Origin: a virus
Length of the DNA stretch: 41,043 nt
Reading direction: 5' to 3' (one strand)
Virus record (IMG/VR): IMGVR_UViG_3300017779_000030
Span: 1 to 41,043 of that record
Shown here piece by piece: positions 1 to 7,697 of this stretch. The notes under the pieces were generated by a model. The model did no database searches and was not told where the DNA came from. It worked only from the letters and a program-made list of their open reading frames with translations. Position 1 is the stretch's first letter. The number at the start of each line of letters is the position of its first letter. The position numbers and the translations under genes are program-made.

Positions 1-271
1 TAAATATCATTAATACCGTACATACAACTAGAAATATAAGAACCATTGGTCTTACATTTTTGGATAACCAAGAATCAGAATTCATATCTGATTTCCATCT
101 GTCTGTTATGTTAGCTTCCATTTTAGTTTCGTAGTCAGAAACTAATTCTTTTATTTTTTGTTCAGCTGCTAACTTTTCTTCTTTAGATGTATGTAGGTTG
201 TCTATTACTCCACCAACACCCTTTACCAAATCAGCTGCACCGCCTGAAAATAACTTTGTTAATATACTCAT
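1..271 (-). CDS. Holin, GTA/3TM type (C-terminal part beyond the window)
   Basis: This ORF starts at 271 and is still open at base 1, so 90 residues are visible. An AAGGAG-type ribosome site lies just upstream of the start. The N-terminal two thirds are soluble and charged (KEEKLAAEQKIKELVSDYE, about residues 30-48). They are followed by WLSKNVRPMVLIFLVVCTV (about 68-86), where an Arg-Pro precedes the first membrane segment. This layout is typical of the three-transmembrane holins related to gene transfer agents (PF11351-like). Such holins make the inner-membrane lesion that lets the cell-wall hydrolase out or triggers it. The later membrane segments fall outside the window. The family assignment rests on the overall pattern and the SKNVRP motif; another small membrane protein is possible. 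Confidence 0.72.
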   Translation of the reverse strand, partial: MSILTKLFSGGAADLVKGVGGVIDNLHTSKEEKLAAEQKIKELVSDYETKMEANITDRWKSDMNSDSWLSKNVRPMVLIFLVVCTVLMIF

Positions 272-287
272 AACTTTTTCTCCTTAT

Positions 288-983
288 TTAGTATTCAAAT
301 GGAGGTGTACCATAATCTTTTTGTTGAATACCATACCAAGTATTTCCAACTTGATAGTACCACCAACCATGTTTGTTGTCTTCTATAATCTTAAATTTGC
401 CCTTTGGTAATGGCGAATCTTTTTTAGAAGCTCTTGCAATGTATTTAAGAACAGGAACACCATCATCCCATGTTTTATCTGTTTTTCTAGCCTTTACAGA
501 TTTTCTATTGTCTGTGTTTGTTGCTGTATAAAGCTTAAATGTTGGGTCATCACCAAGAAAAGACTTAAATACATCTTCATTTACAGATTCTTTGTTTATT
601 GACCTAGCTGCCTTAACTGCTTTTTTATGGGCTTTACTTCCTTTTTTAGCTGGTTTTTCGCCTCTTTTTCTTTTGGCATGTATATTTGCCCAAAGGCCTT
701 GACTTTTTTCCGTTAAATCATCTATTGGTTCACTAGTAACCGCTTTATTAAAATCTTTTTCTGCTTGCTCTACTTTCTTATGAAGGCTTATTAAAGATTT
801 TTTAAAAGTTTCTTTCTTTTTAGGATCCTTTTCAGCAACAAACTTTTTTCTAAGTTCTTGCTGCTTTAATTGTATTGATTGAAGAGCTTCAACAGCTTTT
901 TGAAACCTTTTTGTTATTGAAGCTTCAGATAAAACAGATTCTATTTCCTCGCTTAGTATTTTTTTAAATTGTTTTATATTCAT
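288..983 (-). CDS. Basic protein with leader-like N-terminus and SH3-like C-terminus; candidate internal (packaged) protein
   Basis: No family is recognised with confidence in this 231-residue protein. The first 22 residues (MNIKQFKKILSEEIESVLSE, then Ala-Ser) form an amphipathic leader ending in L18-S19-E20/A21. That fits the [LI]-x-E/[AGS] cut site used by T4 gp21 prohead protease on internal proteins. Residues about 25-90 are charged and probably coiled coil. The middle is very rich in Lys and Arg (RKRGEKPAKKGSKAHKKAVK). The C-terminal 50 residues (KGKFKIIEDNKHGWWYYQV) look like a small SH3-type beta barrel. A basic body behind a capsid-type leader recalls the T4 internal proteins IPI-IPIII, but that is inference. 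The start has a weak GGGAT ribosome site. Sixteen bases separate its stop from the holin start. Confidence 0.6.
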   Translation of the reverse strand: MNIKQFKKILSEEIESVLSEASITKRFQKAVEALQSIQLKQQELRKKFVAEKDPKKKETFKKSLISLHKKVEQAEKDFNKAVTSEPIDDLTEKSQGLWANIHAKRKRGEKPAKKGSKAHKKAVKAARSINKESVNEDVFKSFLGDDPTFKLYTATNTDNRKSVKARKTDKTWDDGVPVLKYIARASKKDSPLPKGKFKIIEDNKHGWWYYQVGNTWYGIQQKDYGTPPFEY

Positions 984-1031
984 AGTTTAATCCCAGTAAA
1001 TTGTTCTTATTATACTACAATAAATATAGTA

Positions 1032-1622
1032 TTAGTCTTTGTTATTCAACTTTTCCAAATGAGAAGTTATTTGACTCTTTATATTTTCAACGTTTTCGTC
1101 TACTATTGTTTTGATTTCGTCTTTATTTTGACTTGACCAATCTTCTATTTTTCCTGTTTCAGTAATATAACCTTTTCTATTTGTTTCTGAAATAAAATCT
1201 TGTGCAACCTTAGTTAAATCTTCCATCCAATCTTTTGCGTTTTCAGATCTTATTTTATTTGCATATTCTATATAGTTTCCACCAATTTTTAATTTAGTTT
1301 CATAACTTATTCTACAATTAGAGCACTCGCCATACAATTTCCAAAATAGTTTATCCATTTGACCTCTCATATGTTTTTTCTTACACTTTGGGCAAAATAA
1401 AGGCATTATTGCTGAATTTCTGGCCTTGTCTAATTTAGTAAGGGTTTGGGTAATTCCGTTCTTTATTGTCCACTTTTTGCCTTTTTCTTCCCAAACTTCT
1501 CCTTCAACGTGATCACCTAAACTTTTACCATAACCTACCTGTATTTTGGTTTTACTTCCAAACTGTTTTGTAACTAAATTTCTCATTCTTTGAACTTTAT
1601 GTTCTGGAATATATTTTTTCAT
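1032..1622 (-). CDS. Zinc-ribbon protein of unknown function
   Basis: This 196-residue protein carries a four-cysteine zinc ribbon: C77-x2-C80 (CPKCKKKH) and C100-x2-C103 (CSNC). About 19 residues separate the two pairs. The segment before it (KKWTIKNGITQTLTKLDKAR, about 50-68) may be a nucleic-acid-contacting helix. The C-terminal 60 residues are acidic and helical (DEIKTIVDENVENIKSQI). No catalytic motif is visible. The start is supported by AAAGGAG. The gene lies 14 bases downstream of the 801-residue nucleotidyltransferase/ligase-like gene, so the two are probably co-expressed. Unlike three neighbours, its N-terminus has no convincing [LI]-x-E-[AG] leader. A role as a nucleic-acid-binding partner is only suggested. 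Confidence 0.62.
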   Translation of the reverse strand: MKKYIPEHKVQRMRNLVTKQFGSKTKIQVGYGKSLGDHVEGEVWEEKGKKWTIKNGITQTLTKLDKARNSAIMPLFCPKCKKKHMRGQMDKLFWKLYGECSNCRISYETKLKIGGNYIEYANKIRSENAKDWMEDLTKVAQDFISETNRKGYITETGKIEDWSSQNKDEIKTIVDENVENIKSQITSHLEKLNNKD

Positions 1623-1636
1623 AACCTTTTTCTCCT

Positions 1637-4042
1637 TTAGAAAGTCATCATACCAGCAATTTGATTTACTGGGGCAAATGCACCTGTTAATTTATATGTG
1701 TTTCCTTTGTATATAAAAACCAATCCTTCACTTGGAATTATAGTTTTAAATCCTCCGATAGCTGCAATTTTTTGCAATTGTTGAGTCATTCTATTTAATT
1801 TTTTAAGGTCTCCACCTTTTCTAACATCATTAATAGCTTTTGCTACCTGTTTTCTAACATTTTGAATTGCTTTATCTGGATTAGCTGCTAAGAATCCTTC
1901 CACATTTTTAAGTACTTCAGCGCCTAATTCAAAAAATAATGTTTCAAAAGGAAGCATATTATTTTTTACTTGGTCTGCATGTTTTATTTTATCAAATTCT
2001 TTTGCTTTTTTAAGTAGGTCTTCACTAGGTATAGTTTTCTTGTCTAATCTAAATGACTTATCAAAGAATGCCCAACGTTTAACCAATCCCATTTTAATTG
2101 TATTATCAACACCTTTCATTTTTTTATCAACAAAGTTTTCCCACCAAGCTTGATGATATTCAGCAAATGTTGATGTGTCTTTCATATTAAACTTTTTCAT
2201 AAGTTTTTTAAGTTTTTCAGTGAAATAAGGTTTTTTTGCTGAGTAGTCTTGGTGAGGTTTCATCTTCAGAATCTTAGGTCCAATTATAGAAAAGTTTTTT
2301 TGAACGCTTTGATTTATTTGTGCAATCATTCCTGCAAGAATTCTTGCTCCGTCTTGAACTGACCCTATGGCTTTGCCATCTTTATATTGTAATACATTAT
2401 GAAACTGTAGGTATGGTGCATCATACGTAATCACATTGGCAGAGGCAGGAAACATTATTTCCATATTTACCCAGTTATTACCGCCATTAAATATTTTTTC
2501 TTGTTGTTTAGCATTAAGACCTCCAATTGCTTTTGCTAGATCTTTCATTGCAAAAGTAAATGCTTTTTCTATATTGCCTCTACCTTTAAATTTTGCAGCA
2601 ACGGCTTTATAGTCCATTCCACCACGCTTAAGGTCTCCAGTATTTCTAGCAGCTAGCATTTTGCCATTCCAACTAATAAATAAATTTTGGCCATCAGTTT
2701 TTTCTGTTGCTGCTTTTTCTAAATCAAGATTTCCTTGAAGAGCAAGGTTAATTATATTTTTAAAGTCTCCAAATGTTAAAGCTCTATCATCGAATGGATG
2801 GGACATGTGACCATATGCTCCACCTTCAACTAATAATATTTGATTAGCTAGCCATTCACCTAAACTTTCTTTAACAGTATGGATAGATGTAGGTTTAATA
2901 ACGGTTGGCTCTTGAAAGTGTATATTGGTTTTTTTCTGTTTGCTCAACATTTTTTGTAGCTTTTTTTCTTCTTTGTCTATTTTTATAGGTTCTTTTTTAG
3001 ATTGTGTAGATGATATTTCAGCACCTAGAAAGTTCAAAAATTCATATCCAGCAGATTGAGCTATATATTTTGACCAACTACTCCATCTAGTATAAGCGTC
3101 TCTTCCTCTTTTATCTTGAAGGTAGTTTGTTCCAGCAACAACATCTTTTGCTCCTGTACCCGGTACACCAACAGGAAAATATGAAACTGCTGCGGTTGGT
3201 CCTCCAGTAAAGTCTTTCTTAAACGCTGTATCGTGTTGAAAAAATTCATTTTCTCCAGCAATATAATCTATAACCTCCATTCCCATTTTTTCAGCTAAGG
3301 CTTTATTACTTGTTCGATATGCTTTTTGAGTACCATAAAAATATCTTGGTCCGTCATCAACATCAGCTGACCCTGGGGCTGTTTTTGAAGCTTCACTTAT
3401 TATATCTAATATATTACTGTTTTGGCAAAAGTCTTCAATGGTTTCATTTAATTTTTCTAGCTTATTTACTATAAGGTCATAATTTTTTGTGTGGCCAAAT
3501 ATTCCCTTAAAAACCTTTAACTTTTCAACCTTGTTTAATTCTTTATCTCCCAAAGCTTTTCTAATTGCCGTGCCGCTCATTTCTCCATATCCTGGTACAT
3601 TCATTGAAACATGAGGAGCAATTATGAGATATGCTCCTTCTTTATATCCAATCTCAGCCTTGCCTTTCCAATCTTGAAAAAACTTACCCTTAAGTCTTCC
3701 TGCGTCTTTTGAACCTACCATAAATACTGCTGCTGTAGTTTTAGGGTCATATTTTTTTAATATTTCTTCTGCCTTATATGGGTTTTTTACTTTTACAACG
3801 TTTTTTATTCCGTGGGAATTTATTATTTTTCTTTTTTCAGCAAATGAAAATGGTGATTTTGGTAAATTTATTTTATCGCTTGTTCCAACATAAGAGTCTT
3901 TAAACTTTGACTGGAGCCACTTAAATGTTTTTGCGTGGTGAGCTCCCATAGGTTGAAATCTTCCAGGATATATTGCAACAATAGTTTTAATATTTGTTTC
4001 CTCAAGTAAAATTTTATCTGATAAATATTTTCCTAAACTCAT
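1637..4042 (-). CDS. Multidomain nucleotidyltransferase / unknown / ligase-like protein, possibly a cleaved polyprotein
   Basis: Three domains can be seen in this 801-residue protein. Residues about 18-200 are a cytidylyltransferase/NMNAT-type fold with GRFQPMGAHH at 27-36 (the H-x-G-H region) and SGTAIR at 156-161 (the ISSTxxR-type motif). Residues about 218-345 are a domain I do not recognise. Residues about 407-801 resemble covalent nucleotidyltransferases (RNA/DNA ligase superfamily). They show K448-T-D-G (motif I), AARNTG just after it, WVNMEIMFP (motif III-like), E772-G-L-V-F (motif IV) and K784-L-T-G (motif V-like). The protein start (SLGKYLSDKILLEE, 2-15) is echoed at 393-406 (SLGEWLANQILLVE), immediately before the ligase domain. 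A third leader-like stretch ends IISE217/A218. These resemble prohead-protease sites. The gene overlaps the kinase gene by four bases (ATGA), which implies coupled translation. Substrates are unknown; NMN, CTP/ATP-activated metabolites and nucleic-acid ends are all possible. Confidence 0.8.
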   Translation of the reverse strand: MSLGKYLSDKILLEETNIKTIVAIYPGRFQPMGAHHAKTFKWLQSKFKDSYVGTSDKINLPKSPFSFAEKRKIINSHGIKNVVKVKNPYKAEEILKKYDPKTTAAVFMVGSKDAGRLKGKFFQDWKGKAEIGYKEGAYLIIAPHVSMNVPGYGEMSGTAIRKALGDKELNKVEKLKVFKGIFGHTKNYDLIVNKLEKLNETIEDFCQNSNILDIISEASKTAPGSADVDDGPRYFYGTQKAYRTSNKALAEKMGMEVIDYIAGENEFFQHDTAFKKDFTGGPTAAVSYFPVGVPGTGAKDVVAGTNYLQDKRGRDAYTRWSSWSKYIAQSAGYEFLNFLGAEISSTQSKKEPIKIDKEEKKLQKMLSKQKKTNIHFQEPTVIKPTSIHTVKESLGEWLANQILLVEGGAYGHMSHPFDDRALTFGDFKNIINLALQGNLDLEKAATEKTDGQNLFISWNGKMLAARNTGDLKRGGMDYKAVAAKFKGRGNIEKAFTFAMKDLAKAIGGLNAKQQEKIFNGGNNWVNMEIMFPASANVITYDAPYLQFHNVLQYKDGKAIGSVQDGARILAGMIAQINQSVQKNFSIIGPKILKMKPHQDYSAKKPYFTEKLKKLMKKFNMKDTSTFAEYHQAWWENFVDKKMKGVDNTIKMGLVKRWAFFDKSFRLDKKTIPSEDLLKKAKEFDKIKHADQVKNNMLPFETLFFELGAEVLKNVEGFLAANPDKAIQNVRKQVAKAINDVRKGGDLKKLNRMTQQLQKIAAIGGFKTIIPSEGLVFIYKGNTYKLTGAFAPVNQIAGMMTF

Positions 4043-4743
4043 TTTGATTTCCTAAGCTCTAATTCTTTTTTAATCCACTGTTTGGCTATGTGATTTTGTA
4101 CGGGTCTTGTTACAAATTCTCTTGCCTTTGATTTTATAATATCTGCAAAATCTTTTTTTTCTGAATTATCTACAACTAGCATATTGCTTGAACCAAATAA
4201 ACTTTGGAATTTACCTAGGTTATTTTGTACTGCCTGCCAAGAAGATTTTACTAATTCTGTTGGAAGTTTTCTTTCTCTTTCTTGGTTTCTTTCAAGAGCA
4301 ACGTCTAGGTCAGTGTTGACAAATATCATAAAGCAGTCATAACCTACAGCCTGTAATCTTTTTTTCTGCTTAGCTATATTAGGATAATTTTTACCTGTTC
4401 CATCTATGAGTAAACCTAGCCGTCCATTTATATAATTTTTTAATGCAGCATCTCTAACCTTTTTACTTTTTTGCCTTAGTTGCATGGCTTGAGAATATTC
4501 TGATGGTTTTAATTTAGCTATGTCTTGGCTTAATCCTTTCATCTGTAAATATGTTTCAAAATACTTATCGCTGTTTACAGATTTCAACCCTTGAGCAGAA
4601 ACAAAAGGCATTTTTTCAGGCATACCAAATAGACTTGACGCTGCATATGATTTACCACTACCAGGGCCACCTGCAGTAAATACCGCTTTGAATATACCTG
4701 GATCGTATATGCCTTCGTTTAATATGTCTACTAGTTTAATCAT
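4039..4743 (-). CDS. Zeta-toxin-like P-loop kinase
   Basis: A Walker A motif GGPGSGKS lies at residues 25-32 of this 234-residue protein. The fold continues with NSDKYFETYL, a Walker-B-like segment (GLLIDGTGKNY) and a lid-like Arg-rich helix (ERNQERERKLP). This is the pattern of the zeta toxin / AAA_33 kinase family, which phosphorylates small molecules, sugars or nucleic-acid ends. No antitoxin gene accompanies it, so toxin function is not implied. The N-terminus MIKLVDILNE/GIYDPG ends in L8-N9-E10/G11, matching the prohead-protease site pattern. Its stop overlaps the start of the nucleotidyltransferase/ligase-like gene, suggesting a joint pathway such as polynucleotide end processing. The start lacks a Shine-Dalgarno site; an AT-rich GATATTTATATA element directly abuts the ATG. 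Confidence 0.78.
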   Translation of the reverse strand: MIKLVDILNEGIYDPGIFKAVFTAGGPGSGKSYAASSLFGMPEKMPFVSAQGLKSVNSDKYFETYLQMKGLSQDIAKLKPSEYSQAMQLRQKSKKVRDAALKNYINGRLGLLIDGTGKNYPNIAKQKKRLQAVGYDCFMIFVNTDLDVALERNQERERKLPTELVKSSWQAVQNNLGKFQSLFGSSNMLVVDNSEKKDFADIIKSKAREFVTRPVQNHIAKQWIKKELELRKSK

Positions 4744-4745
4744 TT

Positions 4746-4757
4746 TATATAAATATC
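4746..4757 (-). promoter_or_regulatory. Intergenic AT-rich element (sense GATATTTATATA)
   Basis: Read on the coding strand it is GATATTTATATA, ending three bases before the kinase ATG. On the plus strand it contains TATAAATA, the T4 late -10 sequence, but pointing away from the genes. It occupies the place where a Shine-Dalgarno site would be expected. Confidence 0.5.
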
Positions 4758-4758
4758 A

Positions 4759-5325
4759 TTATTCTACTGTTATTTTACCACTATCTAATGTTATTGTTCC
4801 AGAGTTTAGTGTTATGGTTCTAGGACCTGCAGGAGTTTCTATTGATACAATAAAAAATATATCTGCTAAAGTTAATCTAAAGGCTTCTCCGGGTGGACCG
4901 CTAAGTGGATGTACATCAAATTCTAAGCTGAGACCGTCTATGTTGGTAGTTGTTAACGCAGCTCCGCTAGAATCAACCGTTAATTCAGGTAGTTCTACAT
5001 CTCCTAAAACTAGGTTATCGACTGTAATAGAAATAGAACTATAGCTGCCTAAATCATCAGATATGACAGATTCTATTTTAATATCGCCTTTAAGCTTTTG
5101 ACACCTGTATACCAATTTTATTGAATTTATAGTTGCATTTTGCTGCAAAGGACCAAGATTTTCAAATTCTATTCCGGCAGCTGCACAAGTATTGCTTGTT
5201 TGGAGTACAACGGTTGAGTCATCCCCATCGCCTATTCTACCTAAAAATGAAGCAAGTTGGCCAATGCTCCATCCTGTAATTGACGTTATAGCTGTTGGTC
5301 TTATTATTTGAGTTTGGATTGGCAT
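4759..5325 (-). CDS. Small beta-rich tail/fibre-associated protein
   Basis: No named family is recognised in this 188-residue protein, which is rich in Thr, Ser, Ile and Gly. Regular alternation of hydrophobic and polar residues predicts an all-beta fold. The C-terminus (RTITLNSGTITLDSGKITVE) is built of short x-T-I-T-L-x-S-G units. It resembles the end of the 218-residue protein at 8621-9277 (RYRLTAGKLTIKQ). The gene follows a large fibre gene and a small coiled-coil gene on the same strand, so a structural or fibre-tip role is inferred. No clear Shine-Dalgarno site precedes the ATG, so translation may be coupled to the upstream gene, which ends 15 bases before. Confidence 0.6.
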   Translation of the reverse strand: MPIQTQIIRPTAITSITGWSIGQLASFLGRIGDGDDSTVVLQTSNTCAAAGIEFENLGPLQQNATINSIKLVYRCQKLKGDIKIESVISDDLGSYSSISITVDNLVLGDVELPELTVDSSGAALTTTNIDGLSLEFDVHPLSGPPGEAFRLTLADIFFIVSIETPAGPRTITLNSGTITLDSGKITVE

Positions 5326-5340
5326 ATTATTGTTAAGCTA

Positions 5341-5514
5341 TTACTGGTTTTTTAACTTGTTTACCTCTACTATAATTTCATCTATTTTTTTAACAATAAA
5401 TTTTATAGTTTCTTGCATTTCATATATGTTTTCTGATGATTCAATATCTTCTTTTACTTGTGATAATGAACCAGATAATTCAAACTCTTCATTCGATGAT
5501 TTTATGTCTGACAT
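5341..5514 (-). CDS. 57-residue coiled-coil protein, paralogue of the 54-residue protein at 9844-10008
   Basis: This short ORF is preceded by a good ribosome site (AAGGGAG). It begins three bases after the stop of the 722-residue fibre gene. It encodes MSDIKSSNEEFELSG at the start and a C-terminal helix KKIDEIIVEVNKLKNQ with hydrophobic residues in heptad spacing, suggesting a coiled coil. The other small protein downstream of a fibre gene (9844-10008) shares both ends: M-[SA]-D-I-K at the start and K-I-D-E-[IL]-x-x-E-V-N-x-L-K at the end. The conserved ends and equivalent gene positions argue that this is a real gene. A fibre-assembly or trimerisation cofactor is a reasonable guess, with no direct evidence. 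Confidence 0.7.
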   Translation of the reverse strand: MSDIKSSNEEFELSGSLSQVKEDIESSENIYEMQETIKFIVKKIDEIIVEVNKLKNQ

Positions 5515-5517
5515 CTA

Positions 5518-7686
5518 TTACTCCCTTATCTTTGCCGTTACGGTATAATTACCCCTTACGTTTCCTGTCGCTTGTTGGGTTGTTTGTGCAAATACATAAA
5601 GCATTTCACCCTTATCCATGGTAAGTCCAGTACTACCCGTTATGTATATAGTATTATGGTGGGCCCTTTTAAGTATTCCAGCTTTACCATTAGAAGAACC
5701 ACTAGCTAAAAATCTTAGGTTTTGGATTCCATCTCCTTCAGGAGAATCTCCCGCATAAAGCCAATAATTTAGTTGATTGCCAGGATTTGTGTCTCCTGTA
5801 TTTGATGTATCTCCTGCAGTATATGGATCGCCTGAACCATCATTAGAACCAGAAGGAGCCGTTGAAGGCCTAAGATTACCAATAAGTTCAATGTCTGTTA
5901 CGTTGTGCATAACAGGAACACCTTTTTGAATGTCATAGCTATTTGCAAAGGATCCTCCAGCTATTTCTGACTTTGTGACACTATCATTCCAAGCCCTGTC
6001 TGCCCATCCAAAGTTAGAGTTGCCATTAATTAGGTTATCTAGTCCTTGATCAGAGGTTGTGTTTGAATACCATGCATGCGTTACTAATTGGATGGGTGCA
6101 CCAATTATACTTGATCCATATATATTTCCACTTGCACTTATAGTACCTGATGTTGTTATATTACCAAATAATACATCACTTCCTGTTATTGCATATGAAC
6201 CTGTTTTATTTGCTATACCATCAAATTGAGTTTGTATTGTTTGAGTAATATCAATTCCATCTAAAGTACCATATTCACTATTACCGACGTTACCATTCGA
6301 TCCAATTTGATTTGCATTTAATCTACTACCTAATGTTATAGAACCAAAATGTCCTTTACTTCCTGTTATAGTTCCACTTGCACTTATGTCTCCTGAAGCT
6401 GTTATGTGGCCTGATCCGGATGCTAAATATATTGCATTTCCAATGTTTACTTTTTCATCATCAAATGTAGCAACTATGTGTTCTCCACTAGAGCCAGCAG
6501 TTCCATCATTTGCTCTAATTTGAACTACGCCATCTTCAGCTCTATTAGCTAATGCTACAACATCTGACCCTGGGAATAGAAGTCCGTATCTAATACCCGC
6601 ACTAGAGTCTTGATAGAGTACTCCTTCAGTTTGTCCACCATTTGCTCCTGTGAACATTATTCTTGCAGCTCCACTTGTTAGACTTAAATCATCTGCCATA
6701 GTGACGTCGTCTCCTACAGAAGTAATATCACCTACAATTGTTAAATTATTTGCTTTTAAATCTCCACTTGCACTTAGATGACCGTTAATAGTTGTGTCAC
6801 CTTCTACAAGCAGTCTTGTATTTGAAGGGATATTGGATGTTCCTATTGCTACTGTTCCTGAATCGTTGTCTATTTTTATAGCATTTGCATCATCAACATT
6901 GATTTCTATTCCATCAAGACTATAGTTTATATACTGATTACCTGGTAGTCCTGTTTTTGAAGTTATTACATTACCATTTGAACTTATATCACCTAAAAAT
7001 GTATTTGTACCAGTTCCGCTTGAGCTTATATTTCCTGAGGCTGATATGGACCCTAGCACATTTAAAGATACCGTATCACCGCTTCCTTTTAATGTGGAGG
7101 TATGTATGTGGGAGCTGGCACTAATTATGCTTGAGGTAATTCGAGTTATATTTGCAGACTGTCCTCTAAACTCTCCTCCGTCTTGTGATCCGGGGCCTAG
7201 ATGAATGTTAACCCCTGCAGATGCTGATAGATGACCTCCCACGCCAAAAGTATGTCTCGTAGTTGTATCTTCCAATATAGCCATTTTTACATTATCAGTG
7301 TGTTTTATTGTATAATCACTGTCAGTACCAAATTTTATTCCTTGATTTTCTCCCGTTCTTAAATTTGGTACTATAATTTGATTGAATGCAGACTGGAAAA
7401 CCACCATTGAATCTCCATCAACAAATAACTGAGGTGTTGTGGAATCAAAATATAGATTGCTTGCAATATTAAAGTTGTTTTCAGCGGCCGATGCGGTTTG
7501 TGCGTAAGATGAAGACGTTTCAAATGTTATTTCATGGGAAGCAGACACAGCAAAAGACGCTGTGACGTCTAGTAGTTCAACAAGAGATCCTGTTCCGTCC
7601 GCTAATTGACCACTAGATGATAATTGCAATACTCGTTGATAAGTATCTTGAATATTTTGGCCTGTAAAGTTGTCTGATCCAGCCAT
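5518..7686 (-). CDS. Tail fibre / adhesin protein with C-terminal knob
   Basis: This 722-residue protein is made mostly of modular beta repeats around the phrase S-[AS]-S-G-[ND]-I (for example SISASGNISSSG and HITASGDISASGTITG). Long trimeric phage fibres have this composition. Ala/Ser-rich helical stretches occur near the N-terminus (about residues 40-75). The last 140 residues change character (VTDIELIGNLRPST, then LTMDKGEMLYVFAQTT and RGNYTVTAKIRE) and probably form a globular receptor-binding knob. A similar layout ends the 296-residue protein at 10010-10900. The ribosome site is AAGGG with an AT-rich spacer. A 57-residue coiled-coil gene follows directly. The receptor is unknown. Confidence 0.8.
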   Translation of the reverse strand: MAGSDNFTGQNIQDTYQRVLQLSSSGQLADGTGSLVELLDVTASFAVSASHEITFETSSSYAQTASAAENNFNIASNLYFDSTTPQLFVDGDSMVVFQSAFNQIIVPNLRTGENQGIKFGTDSDYTIKHTDNVKMAILEDTTTRHTFGVGGHLSASAGVNIHLGPGSQDGGEFRGQSANITRITSSIISASSHIHTSTLKGSGDTVSLNVLGSISASGNISSSGTGTNTFLGDISSNGNVITSKTGLPGNQYINYSLDGIEINVDDANAIKIDNDSGTVAIGTSNIPSNTRLLVEGDTTINGHLSASGDLKANNLTIVGDITSVGDDVTMADDLSLTSGAARIMFTGANGGQTEGVLYQDSSAGIRYGLLFPGSDVVALANRAEDGVVQIRANDGTAGSSGEHIVATFDDEKVNIGNAIYLASGSGHITASGDISASGTITGSKGHFGSITLGSRLNANQIGSNGNVGNSEYGTLDGIDITQTIQTQFDGIANKTGSYAITGSDVLFGNITTSGTISASGNIYGSSIIGAPIQLVTHAWYSNTTSDQGLDNLINGNSNFGWADRAWNDSVTKSEIAGGSFANSYDIQKGVPVMHNVTDIELIGNLRPSTAPSGSNDGSGDPYTAGDTSNTGDTNPGNQLNYWLYAGDSPEGDGIQNLRFLASGSSNGKAGILKRAHHNTIYITGSTGLTMDKGEMLYVFAQTTQQATGNVRGNYTVTAKIRE

Positions 7687-7697
7687 TTATATAACCC

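Noticed and set aside
4039-4743. Toxin-antitoxin system based on a zeta-like protein
   Set aside because: No epsilon-like or other small antitoxin gene is adjacent. The partner is the overlapping nucleotidyltransferase/ligase-like gene.
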